A stretch of 64,000 nucleotides of DNA from Ciceribacter lividus. Its GTDB lineage: Bacteria > Pseudomonadota > Alphaproteobacteria > Rhizobiales > Rhizobiaceae. The first letter of the stretch is position 1; the number at the start of each line of letters is the position of its first letter. Of the stretch, positions 46,167 through 55,022 are shown piece by piece. The DNA is taken from positions 124,001 to 188,000 of the forward strand of contig NZ_QPIX01000006.1 in NCBI RefSeq assembly GCF_003337715.1. The letters are read 5' to 3'. The translations under genes and the position numbers were made by a program. The notes beneath the pieces are model-generated. The model was not told the origin of the DNA and made no database searches. It worked only from the letters and a program-made list of their open reading frames with translations.

Positions 46167-47339
46167 ATGTTCAAGTATTTTCCGACCAACTACGTCTGGA
46201 ACCTCTCGGTCAATCTGTCGATCGAGATGGGCGCCCGGATGGGAGAGATCGAGGAAATGTGCGCCCCGCTGCAGGACGCAGCCAAGGCGCCGGATGCGGC
46301 CGGAACGCAGGCGTTCCGCGAAACATGGATTCATATGGCGGACAAGCTGGTTTCCCTTGCGGACGAGGACGAAGCCAAGGGTCGGCTGATTTCGGCCGGC
46401 GACAAGCTGATCCGCGCCGGGAACTACATGCTGACCGCCGAGCGCCTGCTGGCACATGGTTCGGAAGGTCGCGTGGCTCTCTACGAGCGCTTTCTTGCCA
46501 CCTTCGAGAAAGGTCTGGCGCTGTCCGGCTCGCCCTGTCGCCGGGTGGACATCCCCTACGAGGGAACGCATCTTTCGGCGCTCTACGTGCCCGCCGAAGG
46601 CGTCGAGGGCCCCGCACCGCTGCTGGTCCAGGTCAACGGCCTCGACAGCACCAAGGAGATGAAATTCCTCGTCGGCCTGCCGGGCTGGCTCGCCAAGCGG
46701 GGCGTGGCCTCGCTGATCGTAGACCAGCCGGGTACCGGCGAAGCGCTTCGCCTGCAGGGGCTCACCGCCCGCTTCGACAGCGAGCACTGGGCCAGCCGCG
46801 TCGTCGATTGGCTGGAGGGCCGGCCGGACGTTGACCCCAGGCGCATCGGCATGGAAGGCGTGTCGCTCGGCGGCTACTACTGTCCGCGTGCGGTCGCCTT
46901 CGAACCGCGGTTTGCCTGCGGTGTTGTCTGGGGTGCCAACCACGACTGGCGCGACGTGCAGAAGAAGCGCCTTGCCCGCGAGGGCAACTTCCCGGTCCCC
47001 CACTACTGGAGCCACGTCATGTGGGTCTGGGGCGCCAAGGACATGGACGAATTCATGCAGATCGCCGAAAACGTTCATCTGAACGGCATCCTCGACCGGA
47101 TCCGCGTGCCCTTCCTCGTGACCCATGGCGAGAAGGACAGCCAGATCCCCCTTCAGTGGGCGCATGCCACCTACGATCAGCTGGTCAACAGCCCGAGGCG
47201 CGAACTGAAGATCTTCGATGAACGCACCGGCGGCGTGCAGCATTCGAGCTTCGACAATTCCGCCAATGCCGGCGCCTATATCGCCGACTGGGTCGCGGAA
47301 ACCCTCGGCGGACGCACGGTCGCGGAGCAAGCAGCATGA
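46167..47339 (+). CDS. Alpha/beta hydrolase (C-C or ester hydrolase, dihydroxypseudooxynicotine-hydrolase-like)
   Basis: 390 residues with a helical N-terminal cap (to about residue 120) and an alpha/beta hydrolase core. The nucleophile is S233 in EGVSLGGYYCPRA, the oxyanion region is LLVQVNGLDSTKEM, the acid lies near THGEKDSQIP, and the last histidine near GVQHSSF. The long cap is typical of 2,6-dihydroxypseudooxynicotine hydrolase and FrsA-like enzymes, which split acyl side chains from phenolic ring products. First gene of the operon; its stop overlaps the next start by 4 bp. Confidence 0.85.
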   Translation: MFKYFPTNYVWNLSVNLSIEMGARMGEIEEMCAPLQDAAKAPDAAGTQAFRETWIHMADKLVSLADEDEAKGRLISAGDKLIRAGNYMLTAERLLAHGSEGRVALYERFLATFEKGLALSGSPCRRVDIPYEGTHLSALYVPAEGVEGPAPLLVQVNGLDSTKEMKFLVGLPGWLAKRGVASLIVDQPGTGEALRLQGLTARFDSEHWASRVVDWLEGRPDVDPRRIGMEGVSLGGYYCPRAVAFEPRFACGVVWGANHDWRDVQKKRLAREGNFPVPHYWSHVMWVWGAKDMDEFMQIAENVHLNGILDRIRVPFLVTHGEKDSQIPLQWAHATYDQLVNSPRRELKIFDERTGGVQHSSFDNSANAGAYIADWVAETLGGRTVAEQAA

Positions 47340-47998
47340 CGATCAAGACAATGATCTGCGGACGGCGGCGTCTCGGGCAGACGCTTGGCGAAAACCGTGC
47401 GCACATGAAGGACCATCACGGCAGGCTGGTGCTGGACTATATCGCCCGCGAACCGTCCCAGGCGCCGCGTCGCTACGTTCAGAACCATATCTTCGACGGC
47501 ATTTATTTCGGCGGTGACGGGCAGCCCAAGGCCCTCTCGCTCGGCCTGGATTTTGTCACCGAGGTCTGGTTTCCGGACATGGCGGCGGCGAATTCCTCGC
47601 GCGAGACGCCCTTTTATCTCGAGCAGCTGCAGCCGGACGAACCCAAGATGGTGGATGAAACCTCCGTACTCGGCCTTCCGGTCACCGAAGAGCTGATCCT
47701 GCCGCCGGGCCCTCGGGACGGCGCCGTGAAAGTCTTCCTGTTCTGGTTCAACAATGCACCGGACGTGAAAACAGTGCCCGATGCCGCCAATGGCGCGGAT
47801 TTCGGCCTCTTCGGCCAGTGTCGCAACCTGCCGCTGTTTCCGGGGCCGGTCGAGGCCGTCGACGAATTCTGGCTGCCGGACGAGGCCGCCGGGCTTGCCT
47901 TCGCGCAGGCCTGCCGCGACGCCGCCCCGGCGTTCGCTCCCTCCGACACACGTTACTGCCTGGCGATTGCCCGCGAACATGTTCTCCACGCAGGCTGA
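47336..47998 (+). CDS. EthD-domain (dimeric alpha/beta barrel) protein
   Basis: 220 residues with what looks like two ferredoxin-like halves. The first has HHGRLVLDYIAREPSQAPRR and YVQNHIFDG, then DFVTEVWFPDM, which is the EthD pattern (H-G-P-L-V ... R-Y-V-Q-N-H ... E-x-W-F). The second half repeats it more weakly (VKVFLFWFNNAP ... FGQCRN ... VDEFWLPDEA). EthD-type proteins include small cyclases, mono-oxygenases and lactone-forming isomerases. Here it is coupled to the hydrolase, so it may act on the ring-cleavage product. Confidence 0.7.
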   Translation: MTIKTMICGRRRLGQTLGENRAHMKDHHGRLVLDYIAREPSQAPRRYVQNHIFDGIYFGGDGQPKALSLGLDFVTEVWFPDMAAANSSRETPFYLEQLQPDEPKMVDETSVLGLPVTEELILPPGPRDGAVKVFLFWFNNAPDVKTVPDAANGADFGLFGQCRNLPLFPGPVEAVDEFWLPDEAAGLAFAQACRDAAPAFAPSDTRYCLAIAREHVLHAG

Positions 47999-48028
47999 TC
48001 AAGACTTCGGAATAGAAAGGAATGTCCC

Positions 48029-48976
48029 ATGAACATCATCGGGCCTGATTATCTCGTCTTCGGCGTCGACGATGTCGCTGCCTGTTGTGAATACCTGACC
48101 GCCTTCGGCCTGAAGCCGACGGACGTTACCCCTGCCGGCGGCCTGTTCGAGACGCTGGACGGTACAGGCATCATCATCCGCCACAAGTCCGATCCGTCGC
48201 TGCCTCCGCCGCTGCCGACGTCGAACATGCTGCGTCAGCAGGTCTATGGCGTGCGCTCCGCCGAGGATCTCGACGCGATCGAAACGGAGCTTTCCAAGGA
48301 CCGCCGGGTGGCGCGCCTGTCCGACGGCTCGATCGAACTGAAGGATGACCATGGCTTCGAGCTGAGGTTCCAGGTCACGATCCGCCGCGAACTCGTCATG
48401 CCAGCGGAAAAGATCAATGCGCCGGGCGCACCGGCGCAACGCAAGCCGAACGAAATCGGCGTCTGGGAAGAAATGCCGGCGCTGCCGCGCTCGCTCAGCC
48501 ATGTCGTGCTGTTCGTTCCCGACATCGAGATCGCGACCCGGTTCTACTGCGACCACCTCGGCTTCGTGATCACCGACATCCTGACCGGTGCCGGTCCCTT
48601 CCTGCGGCCGAAGGCGAACGACGACCATCACACGCTCTTCTTCATCCGCACGCCTGAATACATGAAGGGGTGCGAGCACCTCGCCTTCCACATGGGCGGC
48701 CCGACCGAGCTGATGGTGGCGGGTACGCGCTTCGTGAAGAAGGGCTATCAGAGTTTCTGGGGCCCCGGCCGGCACAAGTTCGGTTCGAACTGGTTCTGGT
48801 ACTTCAACAGTCCGCTCGGCTGTCACTTCGAATACGACGCCGACATGGACAAGCACGACGACACCTGGGTCGCGCGCGAAGCCCCGAACGGAGCCGAGGC
48901 CTCCCAGATCGTCCTCTTCGAATATCGAGAGAAATGGGCTCCCGGCGGCGGCCCTCCGCCCGGCGCGAAGCGCTGA
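48029..48976 (+). CDS. VOC-family extradiol ring-cleavage dioxygenase
   Basis: 315 residues with two vicinal-oxygen-chelate modules. The C-terminal, catalytic module has SHVVLFVPDIEIATRFYCDH, the second metal histidine in DDHHTLFFIRTP or GCEHLAFHMG, and the late FWYFNSPLGCHFEYDADMD with the Glu ligand. This is the layout of type I extradiol dioxygenases such as catechol 2,3-dioxygenase. In the fde operon, FdeC of this family is thought to open the flavonoid A ring after hydroxylation (recalled). It is followed by a Rieske ferredoxin, which often keeps such iron enzymes reduced. Confidence 0.87.
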   Translation: MNIIGPDYLVFGVDDVAACCEYLTAFGLKPTDVTPAGGLFETLDGTGIIIRHKSDPSLPPPLPTSNMLRQQVYGVRSAEDLDAIETELSKDRRVARLSDGSIELKDDHGFELRFQVTIRRELVMPAEKINAPGAPAQRKPNEIGVWEEMPALPRSLSHVVLFVPDIEIATRFYCDHLGFVITDILTGAGPFLRPKANDDHHTLFFIRTPEYMKGCEHLAFHMGGPTELMVAGTRFVKKGYQSFWGPGRHKFGSNWFWYFNSPLGCHFEYDADMDKHDDTWVAREAPNGAEASQIVLFEYREKWAPGGGPPPGAKR

Positions 48977-48979
48977 CAT

Positions 48980-49357
48980 ATGCAGAGCGCCACACGAAAA
49001 CTCCACTATGTGTGCCGGTCTGACGAGATCGGCGAGGCCGAGGCGAAGGGCTTTGGCCCCTTTGATGGAGCGCGCCGGAAGATCGTCCTGACCCGGCGCC
49101 GGGGCGTTCTGTACGCCTGGCTTGATGCCTGCCCGCACTATTCCACCGGCACGCCGATGGCATGGAAGACCGACGCCTACCTGAATGGCGAAAAGACCCA
49201 TCTGACGTGCCACTCGCATGGCGCGCTTTTCGAAATCGATACCGGTGAATGCGTTCTTGGACCTTGCCTGGGACAAAAGCTGACAGCCGTAGACATTGCC
49301 GTGAGCGACGAGGGGGAGATTTTCGTCGCCGCGCCCGCAGAGGAGGAAACCACATGA
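48980..49357 (+). CDS. Rieske [2Fe-2S] ferredoxin
   Basis: 125 residues, a single Rieske domain. The cluster ligands are in DACPHYSTGTPM (C-x-H) and LTCHSHGALFEIDTGECVLG (C-x2-H). The second box has H-S-H-G in place of the usual H-G. It lies between the dioxygenase and the FAD monooxygenase genes and overlaps the latter by 4 bp. A role as electron donor for, or reactivator of, the neighbouring dioxygenase is likely; FdeD holds the same place in the fde operon (recalled). Confidence 0.88.
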   Translation: MQSATRKLHYVCRSDEIGEAEAKGFGPFDGARRKIVLTRRRGVLYAWLDACPHYSTGTPMAWKTDAYLNGEKTHLTCHSHGALFEIDTGECVLGPCLGQKLTAVDIAVSDEGEIFVAAPAEEETT

Positions 49358-50481
49358 ATTCAAATATCAAAGTGCTTGTCATCGGCGGCGGCTTCGCCGG
49401 CATGACCGCGGCGCTGCAATTGTCCCGCCAGGGGTTTGAGGTGGATCTCGTCGAGATCGACGCAGGGTGGCGCTCCTATGGCGCCGGCATCAGCCTGCAC
49501 GGCTCGACGCTCCGGGTGCTGCGGGATCTTGGCCTGATCGACCGGTTTCTCGAGGAAGGCTTCGTCAGCGACGGCGTGCAACTGCGCGGGCCGGACGACT
49601 CCGTGCTTGTGACGCTGCCGACCCCGCGCGTGGCCGGCGCCGACATCCCCGGCGGCGGCGGCATCATGCGTCCGGCGCTCGCCAAGATCCTTTCCGAAGC
49701 CGTGCGCTCCTCCTCCACCAAGGTTCGCTTGGGGCTAACGTTCACCGATATCATGCAGGGCGAAGACGGAGTGCGTGTTAGTTTCGGTGACGGCAGTTCG
49801 GATACGTACGATCTCGTCGTCGGCGCGGACGGCCTCTACTCCGCCGTCCGTTCCAAGATCTTTCCCGAGGCTCCCAAACCGCGCTTCATCGGCCAGTCGG
49901 TCTGGCGCGCCGTGCTCCCGAGGCCCGAGGGCATCGATACCGTCACCATGTGGATGGGCCCGAAGCTCAAGGTGGGATTGAACGGCGTCAACAAGGACCA
50001 GGCCTACCTGTTCCTGACCGAAGATCGCCCCACCAACGACTTCGTTCCGCCGGAGGTGCTGGTTGAAAACTTGCGGGGCCTGCTGGAGCGCTTCCCCTCC
50101 CCGATCATCCGCAGGATTGCGTCGGAACTGTCCTCCGAACATCAGATCATCTACCGCCCGCTCGAGCAGATGCTGTTGCCACGGCCCTGGTTCAAGGGCC
50201 GCGTGGTGCTGATCGGCGATGCCGTGCATGCCACGACACCGCATCTGGCGGCCGGCGCCTGCATCGGTATCGAGGACGCGATGGTGCTGGCCGAAGAGCT
50301 TGGCCAAGGCGCCGATGTCGGCTCCGCCCTTGCCGCGTTCGAAGCGAGACGCTGGGAGCGCTGCCGGATGGTGGTCGAGAATTCCGGCCAGTTGGCCGAC
50401 ATCGAGATCCATGGCGGCAGCCGCGACGCGCATGCCGCAATCATGCAGGCTTCCATGAAAACGCTGGCGGAAGCCATCTGA
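49354..50481 (+). CDS. FAD-dependent aromatic monooxygenase (class A flavoprotein hydroxylase)
   Basis: 375 residues from the ATG behind AGGAGGAAACC. The N-terminal FAD site is KVLVIGGGFAGMTAALQLSR, the DG motif is DLVVGADGLYSAVRSKIFPE and the GD motif is VVLIGDAVHATTPHLAAGAC. It lacks any C-terminal extra domain. These are NAD(P)H-dependent hydroxylases that act on phenolic rings. If the cluster is fde-like, this protein equals FdeE, the naringenin 8-hydroxylase, whose product is cleaved by the preceding dioxygenase (inference). Confidence 0.88.
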   Translation: MNSNIKVLVIGGGFAGMTAALQLSRQGFEVDLVEIDAGWRSYGAGISLHGSTLRVLRDLGLIDRFLEEGFVSDGVQLRGPDDSVLVTLPTPRVAGADIPGGGGIMRPALAKILSEAVRSSSTKVRLGLTFTDIMQGEDGVRVSFGDGSSDTYDLVVGADGLYSAVRSKIFPEAPKPRFIGQSVWRAVLPRPEGIDTVTMWMGPKLKVGLNGVNKDQAYLFLTEDRPTNDFVPPEVLVENLRGLLERFPSPIIRRIASELSSEHQIIYRPLEQMLLPRPWFKGRVVLIGDAVHATTPHLAAGACIGIEDAMVLAEELGQGADVGSALAAFEARRWERCRMVVENSGQLADIEIHGGSRDAHAAIMQASMKTLAEAI

Positions 50482-50557
50482 AAAAAGTCGCGGCGGTGCG
50501 GCGATTTGGGAGATCGCGCGCCGATTGCCGCCGTTCAATTTTGCTGGAGGAGCACGA

Positions 50558-51676
50558 ATGTCAGGACAAAAGTTCGGAGTGGCCGGGGTAACCGCCCTCA
50601 TCATCGGCCACTTCTCGGGGATGCTGGATCTCATCGCGCTGCCCGTCTGGGTCGGCGCGCTGGTCGAGCGTTACGGCTTCAGCCCGCAGCAGGCGGGCGC
50701 GCTGGCAACCCTGTTCCTCGTCGGCGCGGTCGTCGCCAGCGCCTTGGTCGCCCCACGCTTCAACAGGATGAACCAGAGACTGGCCGCGACCTTGGGCTTC
50801 GGCGTGGCCGCAGCGGCTTTCCTGCTCGCGTCCACACAGGCCGGCTTCATACCGCTCGCCCTGCTCCACCTCGTCGCGGGCCTGTCGGTCGGCGTTGCGC
50901 TCTCCATGGTGCACGGGACAATGGGACACGCCGCCAATCCGCATCGCCTAATCGCGCTGGCCGGCATTGCGCTTGGCTTGCTCGCCATCATTCTGCTTGC
51001 CGTCATTCCACAGTTGCTGATCGCCCGTGGCGGCCCGGTCCTGTTTCAGGTTTTCGCCGGGATCATGGCGGTCGCCACCATCAGTTCCGCGCTGCTGTTC
51101 CGCAACCCCGTGAGCGGCGCCGAACATCAAAGGCGGCCTTTCAGCCGCGCGACCTGGCTCACCATCTTCGGTATCAGCATCATGACCTTCAACCAGGCGA
51201 TGGTGTTTTCCTTCGTCGAAGTCATCGGCAAGACGCGCGGCTTCTCACCCGATAGCGTTCTCGCCGTCCTGATCGCGCTGGGCTTCGTCAACTTCATCCT
51301 GCCGTCGCCGTTGGCGGCGTTCCTTCAAACGCGCGTTTCGGCGACACTGGTCACCCAGATCGGACCTGCGGTTCAGGCCGTTCTCGCGGTCATCGTCACA
51401 TCGGCGACGATCTTCACCCTCTGGGCGCCTGCGGCGGCGGTGTTCGTGTCCATCCAGATATTCACCCACACTTTCGCTTTCGGGCGACTGGCCAAGCTCG
51501 ATCCGACCGGGCGCGCGGTTGCCGCCACGCCGGCGATGCTGATGGTCGGCGCGGCACTCGGGCCGATCGTCGGCGGAGCACTCGGCCAGAACCTCGGCTA
51601 CTCGGCACTCGGCGTCGCCGCCGTCGTGGTGGGCATCATCTCCATCGGCTTCTTCACCAAGGCGAAAAGCGCATGA
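50558..51676 (+). CDS. MFS transporter of the aromatic operon
   Basis: About 372 residues from the ATG following GGAGGAG. Ten to twelve hydrophobic helices; the first is VAGVTALIIGHFSGMLDLIA. The usual motif A is weak (VAPRFNRMNQRLAATLGF), and the family is an AAHS/YfcJ-like group with uncertain substrates. It lies 76 bp after the monooxygenase and overlaps the cupin gene by 4 bp. Import of the aromatic growth substrate is the probable role. Confidence 0.8.
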   Translation: MSGQKFGVAGVTALIIGHFSGMLDLIALPVWVGALVERYGFSPQQAGALATLFLVGAVVASALVAPRFNRMNQRLAATLGFGVAAAAFLLASTQAGFIPLALLHLVAGLSVGVALSMVHGTMGHAANPHRLIALAGIALGLLAIILLAVIPQLLIARGGPVLFQVFAGIMAVATISSALLFRNPVSGAEHQRRPFSRATWLTIFGISIMTFNQAMVFSFVEVIGKTRGFSPDSVLAVLIALGFVNFILPSPLAAFLQTRVSATLVTQIGPAVQAVLAVIVTSATIFTLWAPAAAVFVSIQIFTHTFAFGRLAKLDPTGRAVAATPAMLMVGAALGPIVGGALGQNLGYSALGVAAVVVGIISIGFFTKAKSA

Positions 51677-52254
51677 CAGACTTCCCCCCCATCACCCGCG
51701 TCGTGACCGGACACAGCCAGGACGGGCGCTCCATTCTGACCGAGGTCGGACCGCTGCCGACCGTCGTGGAGATCACGGCGATCCCCGGGACCACGTTTCA
51801 TGAGGTCTGGTCGACGGCGGAAAGCCCCGCGCGCGTGACCAACGGAGACGATCCGACACTTGGTTCGCTCGTGCTGCCCCCGCCTCCCGGCGGCACCCGC
51901 ATTCGCTTCGTCGACATTCCACCGGACACCGAGGATTTCCTGAAGTCGGGGGCCGGGCGGATGGGCGAGGCGTTCGAGCAGATCGGCGACAAGGCCGCCT
52001 CGACTGTCAAGGAGAGCTCTCCGCATCCGCTGATGCACCGGACGGAGTCGATCGACTACGGCATCGTCATCGAGGGTGAAATGACCCTGGTGCTCGACGA
52101 TGGCGAGGCCCTTCTGAAGCCCGGGTCCGTGGTCATCCAGCGCGGCACCAACCATGCCTGGGCCAACCGATCCGGCAGGATGTGCCGAATGCTCTTCGTC
52201 CTCGTCTCCGGCACTTACGATCCCGCCCTCGCCGCGAGCCTCGCCGGGCGATGA
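51673..52254 (+). CDS. Cupin-domain protein
   Basis: 193 residues with one cupin. The metal-site pattern is SIDYGIVIEGEMTLVLDDGE then LKPGSVVIQRGTNHAWANRS, with the conserved H of the second box kept and the first box reduced. It resembles small cupins of aromatic and gentisate-like clusters, which isomerise or hydrolyse ring-fission products; no exact reaction can be named. Confidence 0.82.
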   Translation: MTDFPPITRVVTGHSQDGRSILTEVGPLPTVVEITAIPGTTFHEVWSTAESPARVTNGDDPTLGSLVLPPPPGGTRIRFVDIPPDTEDFLKSGAGRMGEAFEQIGDKAASTVKESSPHPLMHRTESIDYGIVIEGEMTLVLDDGEALLKPGSVVIQRGTNHAWANRSGRMCRMLFVLVSGTYDPALAASLAGR

Positions 52255-52307
52255 AGCGCAATTCCACGAAGGCCTAGCACGCCTCGAACGGCACCAATGA
52301 GGTCCCC

Positions 52308-53285
52308 ATGAAGTTCGCAACCTACCATGACGGAAGCCGCGACGGCCAATTGTGGGTCGTCTCGCGCGATCTGACGCTGGCAATGCCGGCAACCGGCATT
52401 TCGGCCTCCCTGCTCTCCGCCATCGAAGACTGGGATGCCGTTTCTCCGCGCCTCGCCAGCCTCTATGATCGGCTGAACGCGGGCGAGGAACCATTTGCGA
52501 CCCGTTTCGAGCCGCAACGTTGCCTGGCTCCCCTGCCGCGCGCGCCGCAATGGCTGGATGCGTCGGCGTTTCTCAATCACGGGCGGCTGATGGACAAGGC
52601 CTTCGACAATCCGCCCAGTCCGGACTTCGAGACGATCCCGCTGATCTATCAGGGCGCCAGTGACGACTTTCGTGGTCCGCTTGCCGATGTCGAGTTCCCC
52701 GACGACGCGCTGTTGATCGACGTGGAAGGCGAATTCGGCGTCGTGCTCTCGGATGTGCCGATGGGGACGGCGGCTGAGCAGGCGGAAGCCCATATACGCC
52801 TGCTGGTGCAGATCAACGACTGGTCGCTGCGCGCGCTTGGTCCCCGCGAAATGCGCGCCGGGTTCGGCTTCCTGCAGGCGAAGCCCTCCACCGCCTTCGC
52901 GCCCTTAGCGATCACGCCGGATGAGCTCGGCCCGCACTGGGCGAAGGGACGCGTCAACCTCCCGCTGCATGTCGAGATCAACGGCCGTGAGGTCGGACGC
53001 GCCCGTGGCGACGAGATGCATTTCTCCTTCGGCCAACTGATCGCCCATTGCGCCCGCACCCGCAGGCTTTCGGCCGGCACGATCGTCGGCTCGGGCACGG
53101 TTTCCAATGCGGATCGGGATGCAGGCTCGTCCTGCATATCGGAAATCCGCGTGATCGAGCTTCTCGATCAGGGCGCCGCGCGCGCGCCGTTCCTCACCTG
53201 GGGCGATCGCGTGCGGATGGAGGCGCGTCTGCCGGATGGCTCAGCCCCCTTCGGGGTGATCGACCAGAGCGTGGTGCGGACCTGA
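52308..53285 (+). CDS. Fumarylacetoacetate hydrolase-family enzyme
   Basis: 325 residues. An N-terminal SH3-like domain (MKFATYHDGSRDGQLWVVSR) is followed by the FAH core. The metal site is DVEGEFGVVLSDVP (E-x-E) and the VQINDWSLRALGPREM and GSGTVSNADRDAGSSCISEI segments are typical. Members hydrolyse acylpyruvates and related beta-diketones or decarboxylate ring-fission products. It overlaps the SDR gene at one base and is a fitting step after extradiol cleavage. Confidence 0.9.
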   Translation: MKFATYHDGSRDGQLWVVSRDLTLAMPATGISASLLSAIEDWDAVSPRLASLYDRLNAGEEPFATRFEPQRCLAPLPRAPQWLDASAFLNHGRLMDKAFDNPPSPDFETIPLIYQGASDDFRGPLADVEFPDDALLIDVEGEFGVVLSDVPMGTAAEQAEAHIRLLVQINDWSLRALGPREMRAGFGFLQAKPSTAFAPLAITPDELGPHWAKGRVNLPLHVEINGREVGRARGDEMHFSFGQLIAHCARTRRLSAGTIVGSGTVSNADRDAGSSCISEIRVIELLDQGAARAPFLTWGDRVRMEARLPDGSAPFGVIDQSVVRT

Positions 53286-54202
53286 TGCGTATTCTGGTCA
53301 CCGGCGCCGACGGCTTTCTGGGACGGGGTCTGACCGCCGCGCTTGCGACCGCATATCCGGCGGCCCGGCGGCTGGTCTTGACCGACCGGGCCTTTGCCGG
53401 ACCGGCTCCGTCCGGTTCGGAAGCGGTCGCCGGCGATCTGGGCGACCAGGATTTTCTCAGGGACCTGCTGGAGCCGGGTTTCGATCTCGTCTTTCACCTG
53501 GCAAGCGTTCCGGGCGGTCTGGCCGAGCGGGAACAGGATCTTGGCCACCACGTCAATCTGCTGGCGCCCGTGGCTCTGGCGCGCGCAGTGGCGGCGAACC
53601 GCCCCGGCGCCCGCTTCGTCTTTGCCTCGTCGATCGCCGTATACGGCGACCTGGATGAGCGCCCGGTGACGGCGGAAACGCGGCCGGCGCCGCTTCTCAC
53701 CTACGGCGCTCACAAGCTGATGATGGAGATCCTGCTGTCCGACATGACACGGCGCGGGACGCTCTCGGCGATAAGCCTGCGCTTTCCCGGCATCGTCGCC
53801 CGACCGATCGGCGAGAGCGGACACGGATCGGCGTTCATGAGCCAGATCTTCCACCGCATCGCGGCAGGCGAGACCTATGACTGTCCCATCCCCGCGGCCA
53901 GCACCTGCTGGTGGATGTCGAGGAAAGCGGCCGTCTCCACCCTGTTGCACGCCGCACGGCTCGCCGACCCCATTCAGACCGCCGTCCAACCGCCGGTCCT
54001 GCATGCCGATCTGAACGAGGTCTGTGACGCGATCTGCCGCCTCACAGGCAAACAGGCCCGTATCCGCTGGGGCGATGACGACAACCTGCGACGTATCTTC
54101 GGCGCCATGCCGCCGCTCGACGCCACGCCGGCGCTCGCCCTCGGCTTCCGCGCCGACGCCAATCTCGACACGCTGGCGAAAGCCGCACTCTCAGGAGACT
54201 GA
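53285..54202 (+). CDS. NAD-dependent epimerase/dehydratase (extended SDR, DenD-like)
   Basis: 305 residues from an ATG that overlaps the preceding stop. The dinucleotide site is ILVTGADGFLGRGLTAAL, the SSIAVYG strand carries the catalytic serine, and the YGAHK motif has the Tyr/Lys pair. It follows the D-erythronate dehydrogenase (DenD) type, which oxidises secondary alcohols. In this operon it may oxidise or reduce a side-chain hydroxyl. Confidence 0.87.
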   Translation: MRILVTGADGFLGRGLTAALATAYPAARRLVLTDRAFAGPAPSGSEAVAGDLGDQDFLRDLLEPGFDLVFHLASVPGGLAEREQDLGHHVNLLAPVALARAVAANRPGARFVFASSIAVYGDLDERPVTAETRPAPLLTYGAHKLMMEILLSDMTRRGTLSAISLRFPGIVARPIGESGHGSAFMSQIFHRIAAGETYDCPIPAASTCWWMSRKAAVSTLLHAARLADPIQTAVQPPVLHADLNEVCDAICRLTGKQARIRWGDDDNLRRIFGAMPPLDATPALALGFRADANLDTLAKAALSGD

Positions 54203-54205
54203 CTC

Positions 54206-54997
54206 ATGAAGATTATCGACCTCTCGGTGGCCATCGAGAACGACATTCCCGCCGACCCACCGGGACTCGGTCCAAGGATCAGCTACACCAACCATGCGGA
54301 GGGCTCGGACGAAGTGCTCCGTTTCTTCCCCGGCCTCGATATCGCCGACGTTCCGGGCGGCGAGGGCTGGGCGGTCGAACAGTTGAATTTGACCGCCCAT
54401 GCCGGCACGCACCTGGATGCGCCCTGGCACTTCGCCTCCACCATGAACAACGGCGAGCGTGCCTGGACCATCGACGAGGTGCCGCTGGACTGGTGCATCC
54501 GACCGGGCGTAAAACTTGATCTGCGCGAGCTTCCCGATGGCCATGTGGCGACCGCCGCCGACATGGAGGCTGCCGTGAAGGCCACGGGCCGCGCGCTGCA
54601 ACCCTACGACATCGTGCTGATCAACACCGCCGCCGGCGCCGCCTATGGCCGCCCGGACTTCCTCGGCCGCGGCTGCGGCATCGGCCGTGAAGCAACGCTC
54701 TGGCTGATGGCACAGGGTATCCACATCGCCGGCACGGACGCCTGGTCGTGGGATGCCCCCTTCCCTGTCACGGCAAAACGCTTCGCCGAAACCGGGGACG
54801 CAGGTCTTATCTGGGAAGGTCACAAGGCAGGTCGTGAAGGCATTTTCATGCACATGGAAAAGCTGACGCGGCTCGACGAACTGCCGCCGTCGGGTTTCAC
54901 GGTCTCCTGCCTGCCGGTCAAAATCAAGGGCGGCTCTGCTGGCTGGTGTCGCGCCGTCGCCATACTTGAGGAGAGCACGCGAGCATCGTGGCGGTAA
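54206..54997 (+). CDS. Cyclase-family metal-dependent hydrolase
   Basis: 263 residues. The family metal motif is NLTAHAGTHLDAPWHF (H-x-G-T-H-x-D-x-P-x-H), and AGTDAWSWD is the second conserved segment. Members such as kynurenine formamidase and isatin hydrolase cleave amide, ester or lactone bonds with Mn/Zn. It closes the ten-gene aromatic operon, 25 bp before the convergent leucine operon end. Confidence 0.88.
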   Translation: MKIIDLSVAIENDIPADPPGLGPRISYTNHAEGSDEVLRFFPGLDIADVPGGEGWAVEQLNLTAHAGTHLDAPWHFASTMNNGERAWTIDEVPLDWCIRPGVKLDLRELPDGHVATAADMEAAVKATGRALQPYDIVLINTAAGAAYGRPDFLGRGCGIGREATLWLMAQGIHIAGTDAWSWDAPFPVTAKRFAETGDAGLIWEGHKAGREGIFMHMEKLTRLDELPPSGFTVSCLPVKIKGGSAGWCRAVAILEESTRASWR

Positions 54998-55022
54998 ACG
55001 GCCGGCGGCCGGATCGAATCCC

